From assembly GCA_030652315.1 (NCBI GenBank), contig JAUSAX010000013.1, forward strand, positions 80,218 to 144,217: a stretch of DNA of 64,000 nt. Direction: 5' to 3'. This document shows, piece after piece, positions 51,522-60,876 of this stretch (positions are counted from its first letter, which is position 1; each line of letters opens with the position of its first letter). This stretch comes from Afipia sp. (lineage in GTDB: Bacteria > Pseudomonadota > Alphaproteobacteria > Rhizobiales > Xanthobacteraceae). The notes beneath the pieces are model-generated. The model saw only the letters and a list, made by a program, of their open reading frames with translations, was not told the DNA's origin and did not search any database. The position numbers were made by a program, and so were the translations under genes.

Positions 51522-51724
51522 GGGTCCGGCCGCGACATCCATGCGATCAGCGGCATCGCGGGCAGGACCCAGCCCAGGCCGGCGACCACGTAGAAGATCG
51601 CCTGAGCCAGCTTCGATGCTGCCAGCCAAGGCGTCTGGGCGATCGCCATGCCCGCCAGCGACCAAACAATGACCAGCACCAGAAGGCCGATGGTTCCGAT
51701 GAATTTTCGTGTGCGGATTGTCAT
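51512..51724 (-). CDS. DUF2842-like small membrane protein
   Basis: MTIRTRKFIGTIGLLVLVIVWSLAGMAIAQTPWL...VLPAMPLIAWMSRPD; internal ATG at 51724. Confidence 0.7.
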   Translation of the reverse strand: MTIRTRKFIGTIGLLVLVIVWSLAGMAIAQTPWLAASKLAQAIFYVVAGLGWVLPAMPLIAWMSRPDPQP

Positions 51725-51823
51725 AACAGAATTGTGCTGGTGGCTGTAAACACGCGGCTTGCGTGAAAGAGTGCGGCGACTATAAGGACCGCGCGAATTC
51801 ATTCAAGGCTGCATTTTCGGATC

Positions 51824-52924
51824 ATGACATCTATCGCGATCGACCCAGAGAAAAGGGCCGCAGGGATGCGGAGCGTGCGCGCGTGGCTGATCGTTGTCGC
51901 AGCTCTCGTTGTCTGTACGCTGATGGTCGGCGGCGCAACGCGGCTGACGGAATCCGGCCGGTCGATCGTCGAAGGGAAGCCGGTCACCGGCACCATTCCG
52001 CCGCTGACGGACGCCGAATGGAGCAGGCAGTTCGAGGCCTACAAGACCATTCCGCAGTATCGGGAAATGAACCGCGGAATGAGCCTTTCCGAATTCAAGA
52101 CCATCTTCTGGTGGGAGTGGGCTCATCGGCTGCTGGGGCGGCTGATCGGCGCGGTATTCCTGCTGCCCTTTCTCTGGTTCCTGTGGCGCGGATTTCTGTC
52201 ATCCGAACTCAAGCGCAGATTGTGGATCATCTTCGTGCTTGGCGGCGCGCAGGGCGCGGTGGGCTGGTGGATGGTGACGTCGGGTCTCTCCGGACGTGTC
52301 TCCGTGTCGCAGTATCGGCTTGCCATACACTTTATGCTGGCTGTCTTTATCTTCTCCGCGATCGTGTGGACGTTGCGTCAGCTTCAGGTTCGTCCACCGT
52401 CAGTTGCGCCAATTCGGGTGAAAGTCACCGGCAGGATTCTGCTGGCGCTGCTGTTCCTGCAGTTCTATTTCGGCGCGCTTGTTGCCGGGCTGCGCGCAGG
52501 CCGTGTGTTCAATACATGGCCGCTGATCGACGGTGCGTTTATTCCGTCGGCCGCGCGGCTGTTCTTCGAGCAGCCGTGGTGGCGAAATTTCTTCGACAAC
52601 ACGCTGACGGTTCAATTCACTCATCGCATGATCGCCTATGCGCTCGTTGCTCTGGCAATCGTCCATGCGATCGACGCGGTTCGGTCCCGGACAAGTCCTG
52701 CTGTTATCTCAGGCGCGCTCTGGATAATGGCGACGATGGTTTTTCAAGCCGTCGTGGGCATCCTGACGCTGCTTAATCAGGTTCCGATCGATCTGGGGTT
52801 GGCCCATCAGGCTGTTGCGATCGTGGTTCTCACGCTCGCGTTGTTTCACGTCGAGCGGCTGGGCGGGGCCCTGCCGGACAGGACGCCTGCCAAGCTTCGT
52901 CTTGTCACCGGCGATGGCGGCTGA
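51824..52924 (+). CDS. ctaA: Heme A synthase (COX15/CtaA)
   Basis: [79 protein letters not shown]. Confidence 0.95.
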   Translation: MTSIAIDPEKRAAGMRSVRAWLIVVAALVVCTLMVGGATRLTESGRSIVEGKPVTGTIPPLTDAEWSRQFEAYKTIPQYREMNRGMSLSEFKTIFWWEWAHRLLGRLIGAVFLLPFLWFLWRGFLSSELKRRLWIIFVLGGAQGAVGWWMVTSGLSGRVSVSQYRLAIHFMLAVFIFSAIVWTLRQLQVRPPSVAPIRVKVTGRILLALLFLQFYFGALVAGLRAGRVFNTWPLIDGAFIPSAARLFFEQPWWRNFFDNTLTVQFTHRMIAYALVALAIVHAIDAVRSRTSPAVISGALWIMATMVFQAVVGILTLLNQVPIDLGLAHQAVAIVVLTLALFHVERLGGALPDRTPAKLRLVTGDGG

Positions 52925-52940
52925 ATCGAACTATTCTAAA
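52924..52940. promoter_or_regulatory. Irr ICE-box-like motif AATCGAA-CTA-TTCTAAA
   Basis: Right half-site TTCTAAA exact, left half partial against TTTAGAA-N3-TTCTAAA; upstream of the FTR1 gene. Confidence 0.4.
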
Positions 52941-53083
52941 ATTGTGGAAATGTCAGAAACCACGGATTACGAGGCACTTTCTCGATTCTCGACTCCGGTC
53001 ACGATTTGGTGCGGTTCAAGCGGTCTTTAACTTCAATTTTCACCGCGATAGAACGGGCCACCACAAGGGGTCGAAGGTCTTTC

Positions 53084-53896
53084 ATGTCCAACGCATTCGT
53101 TCAGGCTGCCGTCATTCTGCTGCGTGAGGGACTCGAGGCCATGCTCGTGATCGCTGCGCTCGCGGGTTATCTCAGGAAAGTCGGTGGTGCTCATCGCGTA
53201 ACCGCGCTTTATGCCGGTGCGCTCGTGGCTGTTGGCGCCAGCTTAATCGCAGCGTGGCTGTTCGCAGTCCTAAACTCCGGCGAACACAACGATATCGTCG
53301 AAGGCGTCGTCATCCTTTTCGCCGCGGCATTGATGCTCTACGTCAGCGGCTGGCTGATGGTGAAGCAGGATCCGCGCGGCTGGCAGGATTATCTTGCAAC
53401 CAAGGCGGACAATGCGCTCTCGCAGGATACGGCTTGGGCCGTCGGTGCGCTCGCATTTTTTGCCGTGTTTCGTGAAGGCGCCGAGACGGTGCTTTTCATC
53501 AACGCGCTGGCGGTGACCGAAGGCGGCTGGAGCGCCGGGTTGTTTGCAGGTCTCGGAGCTGCAACCGTTGCCCTTGCCGTGCTGTTCTACTTTATCAACC
53601 TGATCGCACAGAAGATTCCGCTTCGCCCGTTGTTTGTCATTACGTCGGCGTTTCTGTTCGCGATGGGCATCAAGTTCATTGGCGAAGCCATTCAGGAATT
53701 CCAGGAACAGAGCCTTGTGCCGGTCACCGAATTGAAGAGTTTCGGCTGGCTCCAGTCCCTCGGGCTCAATGCCACCCTTGAGGCAGTGTCGATACAGCTT
53801 CTTGTTATTCTTTTCGCGCTGGCGACATTCTCGATCGTGCAGCGTAACGCCCGGCTGACCCGCGAGGACAAGGCTAAAGCCGCCGCAAAGACCTGA
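53084..53896 (+). CDS. FTR1 family iron permease
   Basis: LLREGLEAMLVIAALAGYLRKVG and FREGAETVLFINAL (REGLE-type motifs), seven-TM pattern; ATG at 53084. Confidence 0.94.
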   Translation: MSNAFVQAAVILLREGLEAMLVIAALAGYLRKVGGAHRVTALYAGALVAVGASLIAAWLFAVLNSGEHNDIVEGVVILFAAALMLYVSGWLMVKQDPRGWQDYLATKADNALSQDTAWAVGALAFFAVFREGAETVLFINALAVTEGGWSAGLFAGLGAATVALAVLFYFINLIAQKIPLRPLFVITSAFLFAMGIKFIGEAIQEFQEQSLVPVTELKSFGWLQSLGLNATLEAVSIQLLVILFALATFSIVQRNARLTREDKAKAAAKT

Positions 53897-53930
53897 TTTT
53901 TCTGAAGTCCTTTTGCTCTCTCCAATTGAA

Positions 53931-53960
53931 AAACGCGGCGCCATGCCCGGCGCCGCGTTC
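53931..53960. terminator. Hairpin AACGCGGCGCC-ATGCCC-GGCGCCGCGTT between convergent genes
   Basis: 11-bp perfect stem with flanking A and T residues. Confidence 0.75.
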
Positions 53961-53987
53961 TGCATTCTAGGGGCTGCTTGAGGTCTG

Positions 53988-55268
53988 TTAGGCTTTCAGC
54001 GCCTGGTCAAGATCGGCAATCAGATCTTCCTTGTCTTCGAGGCCGACCGACAAACGCACCACATCGACGCCAGCACCGGCTTGCGCCTTTTGCGCGTCGC
54101 TGAGCTGACTGTGCGTGGTCGAAGCCGGGTGGATGATCAGCGAGCGCGTATCGCCGACATTGGCCAGATGCGAGAACAATTTGACGTTCGAAACGAGGCT
54201 GATGCCTGCGTCGTAGCCGCCCTTCAGGCCGAACGTGAACACGGCGCCCGCGCCCTTCGGTGAATATTTGCGGGCGAGGTTGTGATAACGGTCGCCGGGC
54301 AATCCTGCGTAATTCACCCACGCCACGGCAGGATGCGTGGACAGCCACTCAGCCACCGCCTTGGCATTGTCGGAGTGCCTTTGTACGCGAAGGCCCAGCG
54401 TTTCGATACCGGTGAGGATCAGAAAAGCGTTGAACGGTGACAGCGCAGGGCCAAGATCGCGCAGGCCGAGAACACGCGCCGCAATGGCGAAGGCGAAGTT
54501 GCCGAACGTCTCTTGCAGCTTAATGCCGTGATATTCAGGACGCGGTTCGCTGAGGACCGGATAGCGGCCGTCGCGTGACCAGTCGAACGTACCCGCATCG
54601 ACAATGATGCCGCCGATGGAATTGCCGTGGCCGCCGAGGAATTTCGTCAGCGAGTGAAGGACGATATCGGCGCCGTGATCGATCGGCTTGATGAGATAGG
54701 GGGACGCCAGCGTGTTATCGACGATCAGCGGCACGCCGGCCTTGCGTGCGATAGCCGCGATGGCCTCGATATCCGTCACTGTGCCGCCGGGATTGGCGAT
54801 GGACTCGATGAAAATCGCTTTCGTCTTGGGCGTCAGCGCCTTCTCGAAAGTTGAAACATCGTCGGTATCGGCCCAGACCACGTTCCAGCCGAAACTCTTG
54901 AAGGCGTGATTGAACTGGTTGATCGAACCGCCATAAAGGCGGCGGGCTGCGATAAATTCATCGCCGGGTTGAAGCAGGGCGTGAAACGTTACCACCTGCG
55001 CGGCATGGCCTGACGCGACAGCAACCGCAGCCGTGCCGCCTTCAAGCGCGGCGACGCGCTCTTCGAGGACGGCATTGGTGGGGTTGCCAATGCGGGTGTA
55101 GATATTGCCGAACGACTGCAACCCGAACAGCGAGGCTGCATGGTCGGCGTCGTTGAATACAAAAGAAGTGGTCTGGTAGATGGGCGTCGCCCGTGCGCCG
55201 GTGGTGGGGTCCGGCTGCGCGCCAGCGTGAATGGAGAGCGTGGAGAAGCCCGGCAATCTTTCCGTCAT
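53988..55268 (-). CDS. O-acetylhomoserine aminocarboxypropyltransferase / Cys-Met metabolism PLP enzyme
   Basis: FSTLSIHAGAQPDPTTGARATPIYQTTSFVFNDADHAA; GNIYTRIGNPTNAVLEERVAALEGG; DIVLHSLTKFLGGHGNSIGG. Confidence 0.94.
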   Translation of the reverse strand: MTERLPGFSTLSIHAGAQPDPTTGARATPIYQTTSFVFNDADHAASLFGLQSFGNIYTRIGNPTNAVLEERVAALEGGTAAVAVASGHAAQVVTFHALLQPGDEFIAARRLYGGSINQFNHAFKSFGWNVVWADTDDVSTFEKALTPKTKAIFIESIANPGGTVTDIEAIAAIARKAGVPLIVDNTLASPYLIKPIDHGADIVLHSLTKFLGGHGNSIGGIIVDAGTFDWSRDGRYPVLSEPRPEYHGIKLQETFGNFAFAIAARVLGLRDLGPALSPFNAFLILTGIETLGLRVQRHSDNAKAVAEWLSTHPAVAWVNYAGLPGDRYHNLARKYSPKGAGAVFTFGLKGGYDAGISLVSNVKLFSHLANVGDTRSLIIHPASTTHSQLSDAQKAQAGAGVDVVRLSVGLEDKEDLIADLDQALKA

Positions 55269-55425
55269 GAGGTGTCCTTCTGAGCGCCGCGAACGGGCGT
55301 GGAGATAAATATGCTGCGGGTGGACGCGTCCGCCGTCAAGCCGTCAGCGGCGATCGGCCTCAACTGACAATGAACCTGAAGCTTTCGCAGTTACCCCGAA
55401 ATGAACGTGCTGCGGCACGCCGGAT

Positions 55426-56010
55426 CTAGGGCAGGTCGTTCTTGTCCTTGGCCGCACGGTCGGCGGCTGTTGTCGCTCCGCCGCTCACACTGCTGCGGTT
55501 GAGTGACAGCCGCATGTTGCTGGTGGGAATCGGGGCGCGCTTGGAACTGATGGTGCGGGAGTTGACGCCCAGCCATTGAATCTCCGATGTGAGGCGAGCG
55601 TACTCGATTTTCGGGCAGCGGTTCATCACCACTTTGACGCCCGCGGCTTCCGCCTTCGCCGCTGCAGCGTCGTTGCGAACGCCGAGCTGCATCCAGATCA
55701 CCTTTGGCAGTACCGGCAGCGCCAGCGCGTCGTCGACAACTGCTGCGGCAGCATCCGAATTGCGGAACACATCGACCATATCAATGGGGCGGCCGATGTC
55801 TTTCAACGATCCGACGAACGGCTTTCCGACTAGACTCTTGCCGACCTGACCCGGATTGATCGGGATCATGTCGTAATCGCGTTCGACCAGATATTTGAAA
55901 GCGAAATAACTTGGCCGCACGTTGACCGGCGAAGCGCCGACCATCGCGATCGACTTCACGCTGGTCAGGATCGAGCGAATGTAATTGTCGTCATAAGCGT
56001 CGTGGTTCAC
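55426..56010 (-). CDS. CoA-binding (YccU-like) protein
   Basis: YIRSILTSVKSIAMVGASPVNVRPSYFAFKYLVERDYDMIPINPGQ; LPKVIWMQLGVRNDAAAAKAEAAGVKVVMNRCPKIEY. Confidence 0.88.
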   Translation of the reverse strand: MNHDAYDDNYIRSILTSVKSIAMVGASPVNVRPSYFAFKYLVERDYDMIPINPGQVGKSLVGKPFVGSLKDIGRPIDMVDVFRNSDAAAAVVDDALALPVLPKVIWMQLGVRNDAAAAKAEAAGVKVVMNRCPKIEYARLTSEIQWLGVNSRTISSKRAPIPTSNMRLSLNRSSVSGGATTAADRAAKDKNDLP

Positions 56011-56032
56011 TTTACATCCATCAAATGTTCAT

Positions 56033-56115
56033 CGTCATTGCGAGCGCAAGCGAAGCAATCCAGAGCAACAAGAAAGAACTGGATTGCTTCGCCGCTTTGC
56101 TCCTCGCAATGACGA
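56033..56115. repeat. Intergenic palindromic element CGTCATTGCGAGCGCAAGCGAAGCAATCCAG...CTGGATTGCTTCG...CTCGCAATGACGA
   Basis: Long inverted repeat; same family as 60774..60865. Confidence 0.88.
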
Positions 56116-56124
56116 GCGCAAAAT

Positions 56125-56949
56125 CTACCGGTCTTCCCACTTCGGATCGCGTTTTTCGATGAAAGCACCGATGCCTTCCTGTGCATCGCGCGCCATCATG
56201 TTCTCGGCCATAACCTGTGCGGCGTAGGTATAGGCGTCCGCAAGGTTCATGTCAGCCTGTCGGTAGAACGCTTCCTTGCCGATCTTCAGCGTGTATGCCG
56301 ATTTCACGGCGATCTTGTTGGCGAGATCGATCGCGGCATCGCGCTCGGAACCGGCCGGGACCACGGTGTTCACCAATCCCAGTTCGAGTGCGCGCTGCGC
56401 CGAAACAGGCTCGCCTGTGAGCAGCATGTGCATGGCGTGTTTGCGGGGTACGTTGCGCGTGAGCGCAACCATTGGAGTCGAGCAGAACAATCCGATGTCG
56501 ATGCCGGGGGTGGCGAATGTCGCCTTGTCGGATGCGACCGCGAGATCGCACGTCGCCACCAGTTGACATCCGGCAGCCGTGGCGACGCCTTGCACCGCCG
56601 CGACTACGGGCTTCGGCAGATGAACGATGGCCTGCATCATGTCGCTGCACGATTTCATCATGTGTTTGAAATAGGCGCGGCCTCTGTCCGCATCGGAGCG
56701 GCGTGCGGTGAATTCCTTGAGGTTGTGTCCGGACGAATAGGCAGGACCATTCGCGGCGATGACAACAGCGCGGACGCTTTTGTCGTCGCGAATGGAATCG
56801 AGCGCCTCATGGAGTGCTGAAATCATCGCTTCCGACAGCGCATTGCGGGTCGCAGGCGAATCGAGCGTCAGTACGACAATGCTGCCGACGGTCTCGCGCA
56901 AAAGCGGCGACGGCGCTTGTGAAACGGAGCGTGATGTTTGTGACGTCAT
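56125..56949 (-). CDS. Enoyl-CoA hydratase/isomerase family protein
   Basis: VVLTLDSPATRNALSEAMISALHEALDSI; VVIAANGPAYSSGHNLKEF; KPVVAAVQGVATAAGCQLVATCDLAVAS. Confidence 0.94.
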   Translation of the reverse strand: MTSQTSRSVSQAPSPLLRETVGSIVVLTLDSPATRNALSEAMISALHEALDSIRDDKSVRAVVIAANGPAYSSGHNLKEFTARRSDADRGRAYFKHMMKSCSDMMQAIVHLPKPVVAAVQGVATAAGCQLVATCDLAVASDKATFATPGIDIGLFCSTPMVALTRNVPRKHAMHMLLTGEPVSAQRALELGLVNTVVPAGSERDAAIDLANKIAVKSAYTLKIGKEAFYRQADMNLADAYTYAAQVMAENMMARDAQEGIGAFIEKRDPKWEDR

Positions 56950-57061
56950 GGTTTTCCGGCTCAGATTTCAGGTTCGCTTTTCGGTTCCGGCAGGCTCGCC
57001 ATCGTGCTCACCCTAAGATACAAAACCGTCACATACGAGAGCAGCGCAGGACATACGTTCC

Positions 57062-57490
57062 ATGAACAAGCCGAAAATGACCGTGGCAGAACTCGAAGCG
57101 TTTCTCCACAAGGAGTTTCCGCAGGCCTTCGCCAGCGGCGAAATCCTGATCGAGAGCGCCGACGGTGCGACGTGCCTGTTGAGGCAGCCTTACAGCGAGC
57201 GGATGCTTCGCCCCGGCGGTACGGTCTCCGGCCCCACGCTGATGGCGCTGGCGGACTTCGCAATGTACGTGGTGCTGCTTTCGGCAATTGGCCCTGTGGG
57301 GCTCGCGGTGACCACCAACCTCAACATCAACTTTCTGCGGAAGGGGCAGCCCGGTCAGGATGTGCTGGCGGCCGCCAAGCTGATGAAGCTGGGCAAGCGC
57401 CTCGCCGTCGGGGAAGTCAGCCTGTTATCAGGGACTTCGCCCGATCCGATCGCTCATGTGACCTCCACATATTCCATTCCGAATACTTAG
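57062..57490 (+). CDS. PaaI-family hotdog-fold thioesterase
   Basis: RPGGTVSGPTLMALADFAMYVVLLSAIGPVGLAVTTNLNINFLRKGQPGQDVLAAAKLMKLGKRLAVGEV. Confidence 0.88.
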   Translation: MNKPKMTVAELEAFLHKEFPQAFASGEILIESADGATCLLRQPYSERMLRPGGTVSGPTLMALADFAMYVVLLSAIGPVGLAVTTNLNINFLRKGQPGQDVLAAAKLMKLGKRLAVGEVSLLSGTSPDPIAHVTSTYSIPNT

Positions 57491-57641
57491 TGATTTCACA
57501 GGTATTATAGCACCATATTTGCAAGTAATTGTTTTTACTTCATATTTTTTCGTCAAATGACATTGACGCGCGCGGGCGGGTTATCTAGAAACGCGCCAGT
57601 TTGGCGATTGCGCCGAACGTACAATTTCACGGATCCCTCAC

Positions 57642-58106
57642 ATGAAGACGTTTTCGGCAAAACCAGCCGAGGTCACCAAGAAGTGGGTGCTGATCGACGC
57701 CAAGGGTTTGGTCGTCGGTCGCCTCGCGACGTTGGTTGCCATGCGTTTGCGCGGCAAGCACCTCCCGACCTACACCCCCCACGTCGATTGCGGTGACAAC
57801 ATCATCATCATCAACGCGGCTCACGTCGTCCTCACCGGACGCAAGCGTGAGAACAAGGTGTACTACAACCACACCGGTTTCATCGGCGGCATCAAAGAGC
57901 GCACCGCAAAGTCGATCCTCGAAGGTCGCTTCCCTGAGCGCGTCGTCGAGAAGGCCATTGAGCGCATGATCCCGCGCGGCCCGCTCGGTCGGGTGCAGAT
58001 GGGCAACCTGCGTGTTTACGGCGGTGCTGAACATCCGCATGAGGCGCAACAGCCGGAAACGTTGGACGTTGCATCGATGAATCGCAAGAACATGAGGGCC
58101 GCATAA
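57642..58106 (+). CDS. rplM: 50S ribosomal protein L13
   Basis: [59 protein letters not shown]. Confidence 0.97.
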   Translation: MKTFSAKPAEVTKKWVLIDAKGLVVGRLATLVAMRLRGKHLPTYTPHVDCGDNIIIINAAHVVLTGRKRENKVYYNHTGFIGGIKERTAKSILEGRFPERVVEKAIERMIPRGPLGRVQMGNLRVYGGAEHPHEAQQPETLDVASMNRKNMRAA

Positions 58107-58582
58107 TGTCCGATACCATGCAGTCCCTCGACCAGCTGTCCGCGCTGAAGACCGCGGCGCCAGACGCTCCGAAGTACGAGAAGAAGGTCGACAAGCAGGG
58201 CCGCGCCTATGCCACCGGCAAGCGCAAGGACGCCGTTGCACGCGTCTGGATCAAGCCAGGCTCCGGCAAAATCGTCGTCAACACCCGCGAGGTCGAGGTT
58301 TACTTCGCTCGTCCGGTGCTGCGCATGATGATTCAGCAGCCGATCGTCGCCGCTGCCCGTCAGGACCAGTACGACGTGATCTGCACCGTCGCTGGTGGCG
58401 GACTGTCGGGTCAGGCTGGTGCCGTGCGTCACGGTATCTCGAAGGCTCTGACCAACTTTGAGCCGGATCTGCGCGGCGTCCTCAAGAAGGGCGGCTTCCT
58501 GACCCGCGACTCGCGCGTCGTCGAACGTAAGAAGTACGGCAAGGCAAAGGCCCGCCGGTCCTTCCAGTTCTCGAAGCGCTAA
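58106..58582 (+). CDS. rpsI: 30S ribosomal protein S9
   Basis: [29 protein letters not shown]-terminal [29 protein letters not shown] overlap with rplM. Confidence 0.97.
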   Translation: MSDTMQSLDQLSALKTAAPDAPKYEKKVDKQGRAYATGKRKDAVARVWIKPGSGKIVVNTREVEVYFARPVLRMMIQQPIVAAARQDQYDVICTVAGGGLSGQAGAVRHGISKALTNFEPDLRGVLKKGGFLTRDSRVVERKKYGKAKARRSFQFSKR

Positions 58583-58615
58583 TCGTTTCGTTCAAATTTT
58601 CCGCAATCGCGGGAC

Positions 58616-58642
58616 AAAAGGGCGCCTTCGGGCGCCCTTTTT
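58616..58642 (+). terminator. Rho-independent terminator of rplM-rpsI (GGGCGCC-TTCG-GGCGCCC-TTTTT)
   Basis: GC-rich stem with TTCG loop and T tract, about 35 bp after the rpsI stop. Confidence 0.88.
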
Positions 58643-58787
58643 GCTGTTCCAGATACAGCCGAATTGCAGCGATTTTTCCCGAAAATTTTGTGACCGCCGC
58701 AAACGGAGTTCCAAGACACCGTTGCTAGCCTCCACGATGGCTGAGGGGGCTATTCCGGCTCCGTCTTATTTTAGCGCTGCATAGAAA

Positions 58788-60053
58788 ATGCCAGCTGGCA
58801 CACATTTGTCTCTCGACATTTCGACGCTCTATCTCGTGGCCACGCTGGCGGCGGCGTCGCTTGGCGTGATGCTGCTGTTCTTCTGGCGTCAGGAGAAGAT
58901 CGCCGCACTCGGCTGGTGGGGCGCTGCCTATATCCTCGGTGCGGCGTCGGTCGCGCTGTGGACGGTGGGCGGAGCTGAACTTGGCTGGGAGCTTTCGCTC
59001 GCGGTCAACGCTGTGGGCTTCGTGGCTTGCGGTCTGGTATGGGATGCGGCGCGGGCCTTTCACGGCCGTCCTGCCAGCTGGATCGGCGTGATCGCCGGGC
59101 CAGCGCTCTGGATTGCGGCTGTTGTGGCGCTCGATCCAATCGATCCAGAAATCCGGATGATGCTCGGCGCCGGCATCGTCGCCGTCTATGCCGCGCTGAC
59201 TGCCGGCGAGTTGTGGCGCGAGCGGCGCAAGAGCCTGCGCGCACGCTGGCCGGCGATCGTCGTTCCCGTGATGCACGGCGTCGTTCTGATGCTGCCGATC
59301 GTCCTGGGCGACATGTTCCGGCCCGGCAGTGCAACGAGCATGGGGCAGGTCTGGGTCGCGGCGTTCGCCGCCGAACTGGTTCTCTATGCCGTCGGAACGG
59401 TGTTCATCATCTTCATGCTGGTCTCCGAGCGCACGGTCAGCGCCCACAAGACCGCGGCCTCGGTCGATCCGCTCACGGGTCTGTTGAACCGGCGCGGCTT
59501 CGGCGAAGCGACATCGCGCATGATCGAGCGTGAGGCCAAGGCGGGACGTCCCGTGACCGTGATGATCTTCGACATCGATCACTTCAAATCGGTCAACGAC
59601 CGGTTCGGCCATGCCGCAGGAGATGACGTGCTGCAGGTATTCGCCAATGTCGTCGTCGGATCGTTGCGTATCACCGATCTCGTCGGCCGGGTCGGTGGCG
59701 AGGAATTCGCGGCGCTGCTGCCGTGCTCGATCGAGGAAGCGCTGCTCGCGGCGGAGCGGGTGCGCGAAGCCTTTGAGACGTCAGGTGTGGCGATCGATGA
59801 TGCGCCGCTGGAAACCACAGTCAGCATCGGCGTTGCTGGCGGTCCCGCAAACACTGAGCTCGAAGTGCTGATGGCGTCGGCCGATACCGCGCTCTATCAG
59901 GCCAAGCGTGGCGGCCGCAATCGCGTGGAAGCCGCGATGGAGCAGCCCTTGTCGCTCGAGAACGCCCGGCGAAATCTTGCGAAAAGCGCTGTTCGGCAGC
60001 CTGCTGTTGGCGAAGCCGGCCGCGCAGAGCCAGCGATGGAAATTCGCATCTAA
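58788..60053 (+). CDS. Membrane-anchored diguanylate cyclase (GGDEF)
   Basis: N-terminal TM segments; DPLTGLLNRRGF; FDIDHFKSVNDRFGHAAGDDVL; RITDLVGRVGGEEFAALLP (RxxD I-site five residues before GGEEF). Confidence 0.95.
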   Translation: MPAGTHLSLDISTLYLVATLAAASLGVMLLFFWRQEKIAALGWWGAAYILGAASVALWTVGGAELGWELSLAVNAVGFVACGLVWDAARAFHGRPASWIGVIAGPALWIAAVVALDPIDPEIRMMLGAGIVAVYAALTAGELWRERRKSLRARWPAIVVPVMHGVVLMLPIVLGDMFRPGSATSMGQVWVAAFAAELVLYAVGTVFIIFMLVSERTVSAHKTAASVDPLTGLLNRRGFGEATSRMIEREAKAGRPVTVMIFDIDHFKSVNDRFGHAAGDDVLQVFANVVVGSLRITDLVGRVGGEEFAALLPCSIEEALLAAERVREAFETSGVAIDDAPLETTVSIGVAGGPANTELEVLMASADTALYQAKRGGRNRVEAAMEQPLSLENARRNLAKSAVRQPAVGEAGRAEPAMEIRI

Positions 60054-60085
60054 ACGTCAGATGGATTGCTAACCATCTGTTTACC

Positions 60086-60343
60086 ATGCGCGCCTTACCA
60101 TGCCGCATGACCATCGCAAGCAGCCACGATTCACAATCCGATCTCACCGCACTTGAGGCGAGCGCTGCTTCCGCGCGCGCGGGCTTCGCCTGCATGTTCT
60201 CGACGTCGGATGAATACGAGAACGCCCTGATCACTGCGCGCCGTGCCGAGGGCCGCTACGGGTCGTCGTCATTCGACTGGCAGCCGGTAGTGCTTGGCGG
60301 CTGCACCCTCGTGCTGCTGGGCGTGCTGGTGACATTCCTCTGA
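60086..60343 (+). CDS. Small hypothetical protein with C-terminal TM helix
   Basis: 85 aa ending PVVLGGCTLVLLGVLVTFL. Confidence 0.55.
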   Translation: MRALPCRMTIASSHDSQSDLTALEASAASARAGFACMFSTSDEYENALITARRAEGRYGSSSFDWQPVVLGGCTLVLLGVLVTFL

Positions 60344-60372
60344 GGGTTGATAGCTTCGAGGTATCGACATGG

Positions 60373-60394
60373 AAGGGCACCCTTGGTGCCCTTT
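60373..60394 (+). terminator. Hairpin AAGGGCAC-CCTTG-GTGCCCTT followed by TGTCTTTTC
   Basis: 8-bp stem 30 bp after the stop at 60343. Confidence 0.55.
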
Positions 60395-60455
60395 GTCTTT
60401 TCCGGCCGGTGATTTTGCGCTAGAGCCGCTGGGTAACCAGAAAGGGCGGAAGACC

Positions 60456-60752
60456 ATGATCACCGAAATTGCACAGATCGAAATCAAGCCGGGCAGCGAG
60501 AAGGATTTCGAGGCGGCCATCGCCAAGGCGCAGCCTATTTTCCAGCGCTGCAAGGGCTGGAAGAGCTTCGAACTGCATCGGTCGATCGAGAAGCCCTCGC
60601 GCTATCGGCTTCACATCAAGTGGGAAACTCTCGAAAATCACACAGTCGATTTCCGCGAGTCCGCCAACTTCACCGAATGGCGCGCGCTGGTCGGTCCGCA
60701 TTTCGCCTCGCCGCCGGACGTCGAGCACACCAACACGGTGACGAGCTTCTAG
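60456..60752 (+). CDS. Antibiotic biosynthesis monooxygenase-like (ABM domain) protein
   Basis: MITEIAQIEIKPGSEKDFEAAIAKAQPIFQRCKGWKSFELHRSIEKPSRYRLHIKWETLENHTVDFRES. Confidence 0.85.
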   Translation: MITEIAQIEIKPGSEKDFEAAIAKAQPIFQRCKGWKSFELHRSIEKPSRYRLHIKWETLENHTVDFRESANFTEWRALVGPHFASPPDVEHTNTVTSF

Positions 60753-60773
60753 TTCAAGTTTGTAGCCTCAAAC

Positions 60774-60865
60774 CGTCATTGCGAGGAGCGCTTGCGACGA
60801 AGCAATCCAGTCCTTGTTTACAAAGCTGGATTGCTTCGCGCCGACCCGTTGGCTCGCAATGACGA
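60774..60865. repeat. Intergenic palindromic element (CGTCATTGCGAG...GAAGCAATCCAG...CTGGATTGCTTCG...CTCGCAATGACGA)
   Basis: Same family as 56033..56115. Confidence 0.88.
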
Positions 60866-60876
60866 AGGCGTTCGCA

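Noticed and set aside
57563-57590. Sigma70-type promoter TTGACG...TATCTA before rplM
   Set aside because: TTGACG is present, but the spacing to TATCTA is about 13 bp, too short for a confident call.
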